From Armatimonadota bacterium (GTDB lineage: Bacteria > Armatimonadota > Chthonomonadetes > Chthonomonadales > Chthonomonadaceae), in assembly GCA_028871815.1 (NCBI GenBank), contig JAGWMJ010000001.1:648715-712714 (forward strand): a stretch of DNA of 64,000 nucleotides, read 5' to 3'. This document shows positions 15,143 through 24,047 of this stretch, one piece after another (positions within the stretch are counted from its first letter, which is position 1; each line of letters begins with the position of its first letter). The notes under the pieces were generated by a model, which saw only the letters and a list, made by a program, of their open reading frames with translations, had not been told where the DNA came from and did no database searches. The position numbers were made by a program, and so were the translations under genes.

Positions 15143-17776
15143 CTAAGTTACTACTCCTTCAAACGTATGAGTTGTTGTTTCGGACGGCCGCCATCGAAGC
15201 CGCCATTTGCCGGCCGGCAGGCACTGGCCGTCGACGCTCTCACCCCGCCCTCCGGCTGATTCTGCAATGCGGCACTCCGGAATCGCGATCTCCGCCTCCG
15301 TGCCTACGGGTACCTGCAGTTCGGCTTCCACCTGCCCACTACGCCGCTCCCACGCCATGTGTATCTCTCCAAACGGCGTGGGTACGCGGCTGCGCACCCA
15401 CGCCAGTTCAACGGGGCAACACGGCGCCACGCGAAAGCGTTGGAATCCCGGCGCTGCCGGCGTTATGCCGGCCAGCGCGCGGTAGAACCAGGCGCTGATG
15501 TCGCCAAACATGATGTGACACCGGGAATCGACCCCCTGCCAGCTCTCCCACAGCGTCGTTGCTCCTTGCTCCATCCACCAGGCCCAGCCGGGATAGCCGC
15601 GCTGAGTGATCACGCGCCACGCGATCTCCCAATGGCCGGCATCCAAAAGCGCGTTGAGGAGGTATTTGGCGCCCAGTATTCCGCAATCCGGGTGGAAGCC
15701 CGCGTGGTGGACCGCATCCACCAGACGCGCAGCGGTTTTGCCGCGCGTCTCGCGCGGAAGCATCTCCTGGTAGAGTGCGCACGAGAGCGCCGTCTGACTG
15801 CCGTTGGCAACCTGCCCCGTTGTGTGGTTGACAAACGCGCGGCAGAATGCGGCGCGGACGCTTGTGGCGAGTTTGCGGTAACGGACTGCATCGGCCGGGT
15901 GACCCGTCAACGCAGCTACTTGCGACAGAAGGTCGGCATCCACGGCGAAATAGGCCGTAGAGGTAACCTCAACCGGCGTATCGGTATCAGGATGCACCCA
16001 GTCGCCGAGGCCAATGGAGAGGATTCCGCCCTCGGCAACACCGGCGAGGTACTCCACGTACCGCTTCATCGCGGCATAGTGCCGTTCTAGCGTTTTGCGG
16101 TCCGCACGGTACCACCAGAGGTACCAGGGGATCAGCAGAAGCGCGCTGTCCCACGCCGGCCCATTTCCCCAGCGGTATCCCCAACCGCTGGTGGGGATAA
16201 TCGCGGGAAGCTCGCCGCTGGGCCGCTGTTCGTCCTCAAAGCTCTGAATCCAGTCCCGATAGAGCGCCGTCGGCTCAAAGTTATAGAGCGCCTGTTCGGC
16301 GGCCAGGTGCGCGTCGCCCGTCCAGCCGTTCTTTTCACGGTGCGGACAGTCGGTCGGAATCGATACCAGGTTGGCCAAATACGCGGCTCGTGTCGCGTGC
16401 TGAATCTGGTTGATCAGCGGCAGCGAGCACTCGAACTGTCCTGCGGGTTCCACATCGGCATGTACGAGTCGTGCCTCGAGATCCCGGCGCTTCGGCGGCC
16501 TGCGACAGCCCTGCATCTGCACATACCGGAAGCCATGCCATGTAAAGCTGGGCTCCCAGCGCTGCTTGCCGCCGCACCCAATATAGGTATCCAACTGAAA
16601 CGGCTGTGCGCCATCTTCCGAATGCACCCAGGTTGCAATGTTACGGTTATCCAGCGTTCCGTCATCACCGAGGCGCTCGCCAAACTCCATGCTGATCCCT
16701 TCGCCCGGCGCAGCCTCCGTAGTAAGGCGCGCCCATCCGGCCAGAACCTGTCCAAAATCGAAGAGCCAACAACCCGGCCTGGGCTCGGTAAGTTCGACTG
16801 CTGGCAGCGTCTGCGTCACGGTGACCGCAGGGGCAATTTGCGCCGCCAGCCGGCCGCCAGGCGGAGGTACGCGAAGAGCTGGGCGCCACCCGTCGGGGTT
16901 CGCACCCGGTTGGGACCAGTGCGGATCTACCAGGCGGGCGTCGAACGTTTCGCCACCGTAGACGCAGTTCCGCGTAATCGGCCCGGTACGTGTTTGCCAC
17001 TGCGGCCCTGTTTCGCACAGAGTGACTCCCTCACCATCCACCAGGATGGCCGACAGACGTGGGGAGGCGCGCCATGGCGCTTCGTGAAACCGCCATACCG
17101 CACGAGTCTGAACGTTGTACCAGCCGTTGCCCAGCACGACGGCCAGCACGTTTTCGCCCTCATGCAGCAAGTTCGCAACATCCATCACGCAGTAGAGCGC
17201 GCGCTTGTCGTAGCGGGTAAAGCCAGGGTTGAGAACGCTGGCGGTCACCGGCTTGCCGTTGATTTCAGCAGCGAACCAGCCAAGCCCGCAGATTGCCAGC
17301 CAAGCCTCCGGTGGCTTCGATCGCAGCTGGAAACCTGTACGAAGGAGCGGCGAGTCGGTATTGTTGGTATCGGTTGTGGCGGCAATCCAGGGGCTGTGCC
17401 AGCGTCGTGGCGGGATCAGGCCGGTAACAAAGCGTGCGGACTCGCTGACATCCGAAGTATTGCCGCGTTCGTCCCAGGCGCGAACATGCCAGTGGTAGGC
17501 GGTGAGTGAACGCAGCTGCGGGCCGGCGTAGTCCAGCTGCGGTAAGCCATACATGGGGACCCGGCCAGAGTCCCAGAGCGGGCTGCCTGGTCCATTTCGT
17601 TCCGGCCAAACCACAACCTGCGCGGCCGCGCATTGCGCGCCGGTACGGGTACTCTGGCACACCCACGAAAAGCCAGGGCAACGGAGGTCAACTCCGAGCG
17701 GGTTGGTGCGCCGTTCGCAGGCAAGACCGGAAACCGACAAGCGATCCGCCGCCCCGTCGCGGCTTCGCGGCGACAA
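15143..17776 (-). CDS. Alpha-L-rhamnosidase (GH78)
   Basis: GH78 enzymes cut terminal alpha-L-rhamnose from plant or microbial glycans with an inverting mechanism. The order matches the family: an N-terminal fibronectin-like part (NPLGVDLRCPGFSW), jelly-roll domains with NPGFTRYDKRALY and GGETFDARL, then the (alpha/alpha)6 barrel with CPHREKNGWTGDAH (general acid region), NGPAWDSALLLIPWYLWWY, SIGLGDWVHP, MEQGATTLWESWQG (catalytic base region) and HIMFGDISAWFYRALAGI, and a C-terminal beta-sandwich. About 877 residues is typical. There is no signal peptide, so it probably acts in the cytoplasm on imported oligosaccharides. The start is uncertain: TTG at 17776, directly after the previous gene's stop, or TTG at 17740. 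Confidence 0.92.
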   Translation of the reverse strand: MSPRSRDGAADRLSVSGLACERRTNPLGVDLRCPGFSWVCQSTRTGAQCAAAQVVVWPERNGPGSPLWDSGRVPMYGLPQLDYAGPQLRSLTAYHWHVRAWDERGNTSDVSESARFVTGLIPPRRWHSPWIAATTDTNNTDSPLLRTGFQLRSKPPEAWLAICGLGWFAAEINGKPVTASVLNPGFTRYDKRALYCVMDVANLLHEGENVLAVVLGNGWYNVQTRAVWRFHEAPWRASPRLSAILVDGEGVTLCETGPQWQTRTGPITRNCVYGGETFDARLVDPHWSQPGANPDGWRPALRVPPPGGRLAAQIAPAVTVTQTLPAVELTEPRPGCWLFDFGQVLAGWARLTTEAAPGEGISMEFGERLGDDGTLDNRNIATWVHSEDGAQPFQLDTYIGCGGKQRWEPSFTWHGFRYVQMQGCRRPPKRRDLEARLVHADVEPAGQFECSLPLINQIQHATRAAYLANLVSIPTDCPHREKNGWTGDAHLAAEQALYNFEPTALYRDWIQSFEDEQRPSGELPAIIPTSGWGYRWGNGPAWDSALLLIPWYLWWYRADRKTLERHYAAMKRYVEYLAGVAEGGILSIGLGDWVHPDTDTPVEVTSTAYFAVDADLLSQVAALTGHPADAVRYRKLATSVRAAFCRAFVNHTTGQVANGSQTALSCALYQEMLPRETRGKTAARLVDAVHHAGFHPDCGILGAKYLLNALLDAGHWEIAWRVITQRGYPGWAWWMEQGATTLWESWQGVDSRCHIMFGDISAWFYRALAGITPAAPGFQRFRVAPCCPVELAWVRSRVPTPFGEIHMAWERRSGQVEAELQVPVGTEAEIAIPECRIAESAGGRGESVDGQCLPAGKWRLRWRPSETTTHTFEGVVT

Positions 17777-17777
17777 C

Positions 17778-19154
17778 CTAAGGGCCGTACTTGATCAGCA
17801 GGTAATCGTACTGGGCGGTTGGCCCACCATCGGAGTAGCTGGCGACGTAGAGGTCTCCAGTGGCCGGATCTACGGCCGCTGCCGTGGCCACATCATCGGC
17901 GCTCGCGGCGCCGTTGTACCGGTGTTTCCAGCGAACCTGGCCTGTCGGCGTAAGTTTTATGGCTAGTGTGTTGAAGCCCTGGAGGCCGGCATCGGAGTAA
18001 CCTGCCACCAGAACGTTGTTGGCAGCGTCCACGGCGATGCAGGTCGGCTTGTCGTCCAGGTTGTTGGCGCTGTTGTAGACGTTCAACCACTTCGTGACGC
18101 CGTTCGGGCTCAGCTGCAGCGTGGCGATATCAAAACCCCGCGCCGGTGAGGTGTACGTGCTTCCGGTTACGTCGATGTTGCCGCTGCTATCGATAGCGAT
18201 GGCTGCGGCCTTGTCGGTGGAGTTGGAGGCGCTGTTCCAGCGCTTCGCCCACAGCCGGCTGCCGGCAGAGCTGTACTTGATAATCTCGTAATCGTAACCG
18301 GTGGTGGTGCCTCCGTACGAGAACCCCGCTACAACGGCGTCGCCGGAGCCGTCGAGAGCAACGCACGTGGCTTCATCGGTGCTGTGCCCGGATCCGTCGT
18401 ATCGCTGCTTCCACAGCACTGTGCCGTTTGCCGAATACTTGATGGTCGCAAAATCTTCAGCGGTGGATGTGCCCACCGAGTAGCCGGTGACCACCACGGA
18501 GCTATCGGACCCGGCTGCTATCGCTGTAGGAATATCGGCGCCGCCCGCCGGGCCGGTGTAGCGGCTCTGCCATATCTCCACGCCCGCGGCGTTGTAACCA
18601 ATCGTTTCGTAATTCAGGCCGCCGGCAGCGCCTGCGGAGCTTCCTGTAACTACGACCCCACCGTTCGGCAGGGCGGCAATCGCAGTTACGGCGTCATCGC
18701 CATTGCCCGGACCGTTGTAGGTCCTTACCCACTGGCGTACACCGCTGGAACTGTATTTCACGGTGACAAAGTCGTAGCCGTGGCCGCCGCTTGCGGGATC
18801 ACCGGTATAGGTCTTGCCGCCCACGTACACATTGTTTGCGCCGTCCAGCGCAAGGCAGGCGCCGTCATCCTCCATGCTGGCTGCGCCGTTGTAGCGCTGC
18901 TGCCACAAGATTGAGCCGCCCGATGAGTACTTTACGGTAAGGATGTCGAGGCCAGCTGTGGCTCCGGCATAGCTGGTGCCAGTTACCACGAGGTCGCCTG
19001 CGGTATCCACACGGCAAGCGGCTGGTATATCGTCGCCGCCCGAACCGCCATCGAGCCGGCGGGTCCACAGCGCCTGGGCAGTGGCTGCGCCCGGCAGCAG
19101 AACGAGTGCGAGGCAAACTGCGATCAGCCAGCCTGATGCGCGGTAATTCGGCAT
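17778..19154 (-). CDS. Secreted SBBP-repeat (beta-propeller) protein
   Basis: The protein starts with a signal peptide (WLIAVCLALVLLPGAATAQA, cleavage probably after ATA). It then consists of about eight repeats of ~45-50 residues, each with a DDxPxxxAxDxxGxVxVTG-type strand and an aromatic FxTxKYSxxGxxLWxxRYNG strand. These are SBBP (seven-bladed-propeller-like) repeats found in exported proteins of environmental bacteria. The repeats fill the whole length to YLLIKYGP, with no anchor or sorting signal after them. I place the start at ATG 19154 because GGAGAAG is well spaced before it; an ATG 12 nt further upstream overlaps that site. The stop is 2 nt from the rhamnosidase start, so they may be cotranscribed, but a functional link is not evident. 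Confidence 0.85.
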   Translation of the reverse strand: MPNYRASGWLIAVCLALVLLPGAATAQALWTRRLDGGSGGDDIPAACRVDTAGDLVVTGTSYAGATAGLDILTVKYSSGGSILWQQRYNGAASMEDDGACLALDGANNVYVGGKTYTGDPASGGHGYDFVTVKYSSSGVRQWVRTYNGPGNGDDAVTAIAALPNGGVVVTGSSAGAAGGLNYETIGYNAAGVEIWQSRYTGPAGGADIPTAIAAGSDSSVVVTGYSVGTSTAEDFATIKYSANGTVLWKQRYDGSGHSTDEATCVALDGSGDAVVAGFSYGGTTTGYDYEIIKYSSAGSRLWAKRWNSASNSTDKAAAIAIDSSGNIDVTGSTYTSPARGFDIATLQLSPNGVTKWLNVYNSANNLDDKPTCIAVDAANNVLVAGYSDAGLQGFNTLAIKLTPTGQVRWKHRYNGAASADDVATAAAVDPATGDLYVASYSDGGPTAQYDYLLIKYGP

Positions 19155-19236
19155 TATCTTCTCCATCGGTACGCGCGTTTTTGCGGTCGGGCCCGACCCC
19201 GCCGGAAATCCGGACCAGAGGCTGACGGGTTGCCTG

Positions 19237-19887
19237 CTAGCCCGAAAAGGCGCCGTAAAACGCGGTATTCTGGCCGTTATCTGTCCAGTTGGCGCCGATT
19301 GCGGGCTCGTGCATCCCGCTGGTGCGTGTGTAACCCACGCGGCGGTTGTTCAGCTTTACAAGCGGCTGATACCATACCAGGTTCGGCTGCTTGCAGCATT
19401 CGTGGTTCGGCATGGCGTCTACAACCAGCCGTGTGATGCCTTCGGCGGAGACGGTATAGTGCTCGCGAGTTACCGCGAACTCTATGGGCGCCCGCTTGAT
19501 GGCCATCAGGTTACCAAATGCAGCACCGCATGTTGCCTTGAGGGCGTCGGCGAGGGCGGCGGCCTGCTTGTTGGTAGCGCGACTATCGATGTACAGCACC
19601 GATTTGCGCGGAGCGGAGGCCGACTTCAGGTTGCTGGTACACACCACGGCTGCCAGCGCGTTCAGGCCGCTTACATCAACGCCACGCCATACGCCGCGCG
19701 TGACGTGCCACGCCATTTCTGCCTTGCGGCCCGTTGTGGTGACCTCGCCGCCGTAGTGGCATGCGCCGGCGAAAACGCTGGCGGTGCGCGCTTCCACGTA
19801 CTGTGCCGATATTCCGTTACCGGGCGCCGCCATGGCGGCCGTTGCGCACGCCGCCAGGACGGCGGCGGTGCATGCTGCAAGCTTCAT
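19237..19887 (-). CDS. Exported DUF1326-like protein
   Basis: A signal peptide (MKLAACTAAVLAACATAAMA) leads into a ~195-residue domain resembling DUF1326: GNGISAQYVEARTASVFAGAC, then WHVTRGVWRGVDVSGLNALA, SVLYIDSRATNKQAAALADALK and APIEFAV. The C-terminal part has a CCKQP pair of cysteines. DUF1326 has no known function. The ATG at 19887 is preferred since GGGGAG lies 8 nt before it; a GTG 9 nt upstream is too close to that site. The gene follows the small Cys-rich gene and the molybdenum hydroxylase genes on the same strand, so it may belong to that operon; this is inference from spacing only. Confidence 0.72.
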   Translation of the reverse strand: MKLAACTAAVLAACATAAMAAPGNGISAQYVEARTASVFAGACHYGGEVTTTGRKAEMAWHVTRGVWRGVDVSGLNALAAVVCTSNLKSASAPRKSVLYIDSRATNKQAAALADALKATCGAAFGNLMAIKRAPIEFAVTREHYTVSAEGITRLVVDAMPNHECCKQPNLVWYQPLVKLNNRRVGYTRTSGMHEPAIGANWTDNGQNTAFYGAFSG

Positions 19888-19892
19888 CACTC

Positions 19893-20177
19893 TCACTCCC
19901 CTGTCTCCAACGCGCTCCCGGTACGATCGGGCACGGGCGATGCCTCAAAAACGGACCGATAGCAGGTGCGTCCCGGGCGGCACGTTTTCGGAAGAACCAT
20001 GCTGCCATCCGGTCCAACAACCTGCATGGTGCGGTAGCACCAGCAGTGGTTGCTTCCATCCAGCAACTCATGCTCCTCCACGGGAACGCTCTTTAGAAAG
20101 TAGAACTTCTTGCTGCGGATTTCCCGGCAGAAAGTGCTTTCCGGCAGTTTTACGGCCCCATGGTTCTCGTGCGGCAT
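19893..20177 (-). CDS. Small Cys-containing conserved-looking protein, unknown function
   Basis: The 94-residue product has six cysteines in a compact pattern: TFCREIR, HCWCYRTMQ, KTCRPGRTCYRS. A tryptophan lies between the central Cys pair and basic residues surround it. This spacing suggests a metal-binding or redox-structured fold rather than a shadow frame. There is no signal peptide. AAGGAG lies 8 nt before the ATG at 20177. It starts 40 nt after the FAD subunit gene of the molybdenum hydroxylase and overlaps the next gene's potential GTG, so it appears cotranscribed. I do not recognise the family; a role in enzyme maturation is possible but not shown. Confidence 0.6.
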   Translation of the reverse strand: MPHENHGAVKLPESTFCREIRSKKFYFLKSVPVEEHELLDGSNHCWCYRTMQVVGPDGSMVLPKTCRPGRTCYRSVFEASPVPDRTGSALETGE

Positions 20178-20217
20178 AACCCCTGCTCCTTGCACGGCCG
20201 TGCCCGATTCTACCGGT

Positions 20218-21207
20218 TTAGGCCGCGGCCTGTCGAATCGCGCGCTTCAGTATGGTTCTGGTCAATGGTACCTTGTATCCATTATGCTCCAGTGGCTGGG
20301 CATCCTTCAGCGCGGCGGCGGTCGCGATGTCGATGGCGGCCGTTGTGAGCCTCTTTCCGCGCAGCGCAGCTTCGGCGGCTTCGGCGCGCCACGGCACCGG
20401 CGCCACGCCTCCCAGCGCCAGGCGGCACTCTGCAACCACTCCGTTATTCATCTCCAGGGCGGCCGCGGCGGCAGACATGGCAAAATCCATACTCTCCTTC
20501 TCACGAAACTTGATGTACGCGCTGTGCGCATTCATCGGTGCGTTGGGAATGTGAATCTCCGTGAGTATCTCGTCCGGGCGGAGCACCGTCTCTTTACGCA
20601 CATCCACGGTCGGCAGGGCATAGAACGACTGCAGGGGGATGGTGCGGGCGCCCTTGGCGCTGACCAGGGTGACTCGGGCGTTGAGCGCGATAAGCGCCGG
20701 CGCCGTGTCGGAAGGATGGACGATATACGAGGGTCCGCCGCCCAGTATCGCGTGGTATTTGTTCTCGCCGACGGCCGCGTAACAGCGGTCACCGCCCTTC
20801 TTCAGGCAGATGATATTCTCGTTGCGGTAGTACCAGCACCTGGGCCGCTGGCACAGGTTGCCGCCAAGTGTGCCGATATGGCGGATCTGCGGTGATCCCA
20901 CGACGGCGGCGGCCATCGCCAGTGCCGGTGCGTGACGCTGTACCAGTGGATGGACCGTCAACGCATCAATGGTTGCCAATGCACCGATCAAGAGGCCGTC
21001 GCGGTCACTCCAGGTAATGTGGTTCATCCCAGGGAGATGCTTGAGGTTGACTACCGTGGCCGGCTCTGCGAGGTGCGACTTCATCTCCGTCAGAAGGTCC
21101 TGCCCGCCGGCCATCAGCTTGACGCGATGTCCCAGTGTGTCGGTGGCATCCAACAACTGGATCGCTTCCTTCAGGGCTGCTGGATTGTGCAGTTCAAAGG
21201 CTTTCAT
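20218..21207 (-). CDS. FAD-binding subunit of a molybdenum hydroxylase (PaoB/YagS-like)
   Basis: The 329-residue subunit carries FAD and passes electrons to the acceptor. Visible: KLMAGGQDLLTEMK (FAD pyrophosphate loop), IRHIGTLGGNLCQ (second FAD motif), and the CO-dehydrogenase flavoprotein C-terminal domain from about 225. Between them, QRPRCWYYRNENIICLKKGGDRCYA supplies Cys ligands of the extra [4Fe-4S] cluster found in PaoB-type subunits. The position following (GGGPSYIVHPSD) has Ser where I recall Cys in close relatives, which may matter for the cluster. The ATG at 21207 overlaps the molybdenum subunit stop by 4 nt (ATGA). It works with the two upstream subunits in a periplasmic aldehyde or N-heterocycle oxidase. 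Confidence 0.9.
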   Translation of the reverse strand: MKAFELHNPAALKEAIQLLDATDTLGHRVKLMAGGQDLLTEMKSHLAEPATVVNLKHLPGMNHITWSDRDGLLIGALATIDALTVHPLVQRHAPALAMAAAVVGSPQIRHIGTLGGNLCQRPRCWYYRNENIICLKKGGDRCYAAVGENKYHAILGGGPSYIVHPSDTAPALIALNARVTLVSAKGARTIPLQSFYALPTVDVRKETVLRPDEILTEIHIPNAPMNAHSAYIKFREKESMDFAMSAAAAALEMNNGVVAECRLALGGVAPVPWRAEAAEAALRGKRLTTAAIDIATAAALKDAQPLEHNGYKVPLTRTILKRAIRQAAA

Positions 21208-23369
21208 GATGCATGTACCTTGCCAAGCGCCTGCAGTACCTTGTCCGGTGTGATGGGCAGGTCCGTCACTCGGGCGCCGCACGCGTTGTAGACGGCGTTG
21301 GCTATCGCCGACGAGGCTGGAATGTTTGCCGGCTCCGCCATTCCAATGACCACGTTGCGCGTATCGCCGTCGTCGATAATCGGAACCAGTTCCGGCATCT
21401 CCATGGAGCCAGGCAGCTTGAACTCTTCCATATTGGCGTTCAGCATATTCCCGGTAGCCTCGTCCGCCACGGTGGTTTCCAGGAGCGCCATGCCAAGCCC
21501 CATGATCATTCCGCCGTTGATCTGGCTCTTTACCGCCAACCGGTTAAGCGGCAGGCCGCAATCCTGCACGCCAACCAGTTTGATGACCCGCACCCGGCCC
21601 GTCTCGGTATCCACCTCCACCTCGGCGAAATGCGCGCCATGAACGCCATTGCCGGAGAGGCCCGGAACCCATTCACCATGGGCAGAGAGGCCGGTTGAGC
21701 CAAGCGCCGCGCACGCCTGCTTCCAGGTAAGGCCCTTTGCTGGATCGGCCGTGACGAAGACGCGCTCGTTTGCCAGGCTCAAGGCGTCCGGGGCTGCGCC
21801 AACCACCGGAGCGACCCGGGCAAGAAACGCCACTTTTGCGTTATATGCCGCAGATTTGAGCGCCGGTGCGAGCGAGGCGGCCGTGGTGCTGCCCCCGGAG
21901 GCGTTCGCCTGGCCGTAGTTGCTGTGGCCAATTCGGGCTGTTACCGCGCTCACCGGCAGCCCGAGCTCCTCCGCAATCACCGCGGCCGTATAGGTGCGCG
22001 TGCCGGTTCCCAGGTCCTGCGTTCCCACCTGTACAACCACTGCCGAATCGGGCGTAATGAACACATCCACCTGGCATTGCGGGCCACCGCCGCCTCCCCA
22101 CGTGGCAAGTCCGCAGCCCATTCCGCGTTTGAGGGCGCCATCGGGCCCGTACCCGCTAGTGGCGCCGGGCGCCTTGTTCCGGCGCTCCCAGCCGATGGCT
22201 CTGGCGCCGGTATCCAGCTGCCGATGGTACGTTTCGTCGCCGGTGTTCTGCTTGCGAAACTCCACCGGGTCCATGTCGATCTTCGCGGCAAGGTCATCCA
22301 TCATCGATTCCATCGCGAAGCTTGGAATGGGGTGTCCCGGCGCGCGAAGAGCCACGCTGCCATCCTGATTGGTGTGGAGCGAGCTGACTTCACGGTAAAA
22401 CGTCCCCGCATTGTAAATGTAGGGCAGCCCGGCGAGTGACCCCTGGCCCAAACCGCCGAGCCGGTACATAACGGCATGCATGGCAGCAAGCTTCCCACCG
22501 CGGGTAGCGCCGCCCGTGACTTTGATGTAGCCGCCGCTGCCGTTTCCAGCCGCCAGATACTCCCCTGGGCGCGTCAGCATCAGGCGCACCGGCGCTTTCG
22601 CCATCTTGCTGAGTGTGCAGGCGATGCGGCCGGCAAGGCCGATGCCAAACTTGCTGCCGAAGCCGCCGCCCATATACTCAACAATGGCTGTTACGGCGTT
22701 GTCGCCGCCAAGCCCGAGGTCGGCCGCAGATTCGCCGGGGATAGTGAACGTGCCCTGTGTGGATGCGTACACGACGGCGGAGTTGCCGCCCCGGTAGTCA
22801 ACCACCAATCCGTGCGTCTCCAGACAGTTATGGTGCTGCTGGGTAACGGTGAACGTGTGCTCCACCACGGCGTCACACGTTTTGAGCGCCGCTGCGGCTG
22901 CATCGGAGTCACCGCTCGTGCTGCCGGGACGCAGATTTCCCTGCACACCTCCATCGGAGTCATAGACCTTCGGCGCGTTTGGCGCCAGCGCCTGCTTCCA
23001 GGTGACGGCGTGCGGCAGCTTGTTGTAACGGACTTTAATAGCCCTCAGCGCATCCTCGGCATGCTCCGGTGTGTCCGCCGCGACGGCGGCTACCGGATCA
23101 CCCTCGTAGTTCAGCCGCTTTGTACCGATGGAGTAGATCGCCTTCACACCGGGCATCGCCTTCGCAGCAGTCAGGTCCACACTTACCACGTCAGCCTTGG
23201 CATACGGTGAGTGAAGGACCAGACCAAAGAGCATGCCGGGCGGGCGCATATCGTAGGTGTATTTGGCGGATCCCGTCGCCTTTGCCGGACCATCTACGCG
23301 TTCAATGGCATGGTTCAGCAAGGTATGGCTGTTTTTGGGTCCCCATTGCGGGCCGGATTCAGGTGCCAC
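21204..23369 (-). CDS. Molybdopterin-binding catalytic subunit of aldehyde oxidoreductase / xanthine dehydrogenase family (PaoC-like)
   Basis: The 721-residue large subunit binds the molybdenum cofactor. It has the hammerhead domain (RVDGPAKATGSAKYTYDM), then Moco-binding segments ETHGLVVDY, EYMGGGFGSKFG, RAPGHPIPSFAMESMMDDLA, GTQDLGTGTRTY, and near the C-terminus IGMAEPANIPASSAIANAVY. That last motif contains the Glu expected as the catalytic base (GEP in most relatives, AEP here). The length fits PaoC/YagR (~730). It starts at GTG 23369 behind GAGGAG. The subunit has no signal of its own and is probably exported together with the Tat-tagged FeS subunit. The substrate cannot be told from sequence. 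Confidence 0.92.
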   Translation of the reverse strand: MAPESGPQWGPKNSHTLLNHAIERVDGPAKATGSAKYTYDMRPPGMLFGLVLHSPYAKADVVSVDLTAAKAMPGVKAIYSIGTKRLNYEGDPVAAVAADTPEHAEDALRAIKVRYNKLPHAVTWKQALAPNAPKVYDSDGGVQGNLRPGSTSGDSDAAAAALKTCDAVVEHTFTVTQQHHNCLETHGLVVDYRGGNSAVVYASTQGTFTIPGESAADLGLGGDNAVTAIVEYMGGGFGSKFGIGLAGRIACTLSKMAKAPVRLMLTRPGEYLAAGNGSGGYIKVTGGATRGGKLAAMHAVMYRLGGLGQGSLAGLPYIYNAGTFYREVSSLHTNQDGSVALRAPGHPIPSFAMESMMDDLAAKIDMDPVEFRKQNTGDETYHRQLDTGARAIGWERRNKAPGATSGYGPDGALKRGMGCGLATWGGGGGPQCQVDVFITPDSAVVVQVGTQDLGTGTRTYTAAVIAEELGLPVSAVTARIGHSNYGQANASGGSTTAASLAPALKSAAYNAKVAFLARVAPVVGAAPDALSLANERVFVTADPAKGLTWKQACAALGSTGLSAHGEWVPGLSGNGVHGAHFAEVEVDTETGRVRVIKLVGVQDCGLPLNRLAVKSQINGGMIMGLGMALLETTVADEATGNMLNANMEEFKLPGSMEMPELVPIIDDGDTRNVVIGMAEPANIPASSAIANAVYNACGARVTDLPITPDKVLQALGKVHAS

Positions 23370-23396
23370 CGTAATCTCCTCGCGGTCGATCAGACG

Positions 23397-24047
23397 CTAT
23401 TTGCCGGATGCGGGTTTTGCCGCAGCCAGCGCCGCGGCAAACACATGCGGGTACGTACCGCACCGGCAGATGTTTCCGGAGCACGCCTGCTTGACCTGCT
23501 CTTCGGTGGGATTCGGATTCTCGCGCAGGAGTGCTGTAATCGACGTTACAAATCCCGGTGTGCAGAAGCCGCACATCATGGCGTCCTTCTCCACAAAGGC
23601 CTCCTGGACGGGGCTCATTCCATTAGCTGCAAATCCCTCGACGGTGCTGATCTCACTGCCTACAACATCCACGGCCAGCAGCATACAGGCGTAGGCAGTC
23701 TTGCCGTTTACCAGTACCGTGCAGGCGCCACATGCGGCCTCATCGCAGACCAGCTTTGGCCCGGTGATCGGTGGATCGGCGTAATCGCGCAGCGCCGATA
23801 TCAGGGTGGTGCGCGCCTCCACATTTACGGTGACGGGCTTTCCGTTTACCCGCAGGGTTACGGGATGTGCACCCTGCGCCAAAGTCACGCCTGCGGCAGA
23901 GCCGGCCAGCGGCTCATCGGCGCCAGGCTCGTGGCGCAGCAGGGCTTCCGCTCCCAGGCTGCCGGCGCCCGCCAGCCCAACGCTGGTTATAAACTGGCGC
24001 CGGCTGAACGCCGCGCGCTGGTTCACCTTCTTCTTACGTTCAGCCAT
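23397..24047 (-). CDS. Tat-exported 2Fe-2S subunit of molybdenum hydroxylase (PaoA-like)
   Basis: The 216-residue subunit holds two [2Fe-2S] clusters: CDEAACGAC with a later Cys (YACML) for the plant-ferredoxin-type cluster, and CGFCTPG plus CSGNICRCG for the second. The N-terminus has a twin-arginine signal (SRRQFITSVGLAGAG), so the assembled enzyme should be moved to the periplasm, as for PaoABC of E. coli. The linker after the signal is longer than usual (about 30 residues). It overlaps mocA upstream by 8 nt, and the Mo subunit starts 28 nt downstream. The order FeS-Mo-FAD differs from E. coli paoABC (FeS-FAD-Mo). Confidence 0.93.
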   Translation of the reverse strand: MAERKKKVNQRAAFSRRQFITSVGLAGAGSLGAEALLRHEPGADEPLAGSAAGVTLAQGAHPVTLRVNGKPVTVNVEARTTLISALRDYADPPITGPKLVCDEAACGACTVLVNGKTAYACMLLAVDVVGSEISTVEGFAANGMSPVQEAFVEKDAMMCGFCTPGFVTSITALLRENPNPTEEQVKQACSGNICRCGTYPHVFAAALAAAKPASGK

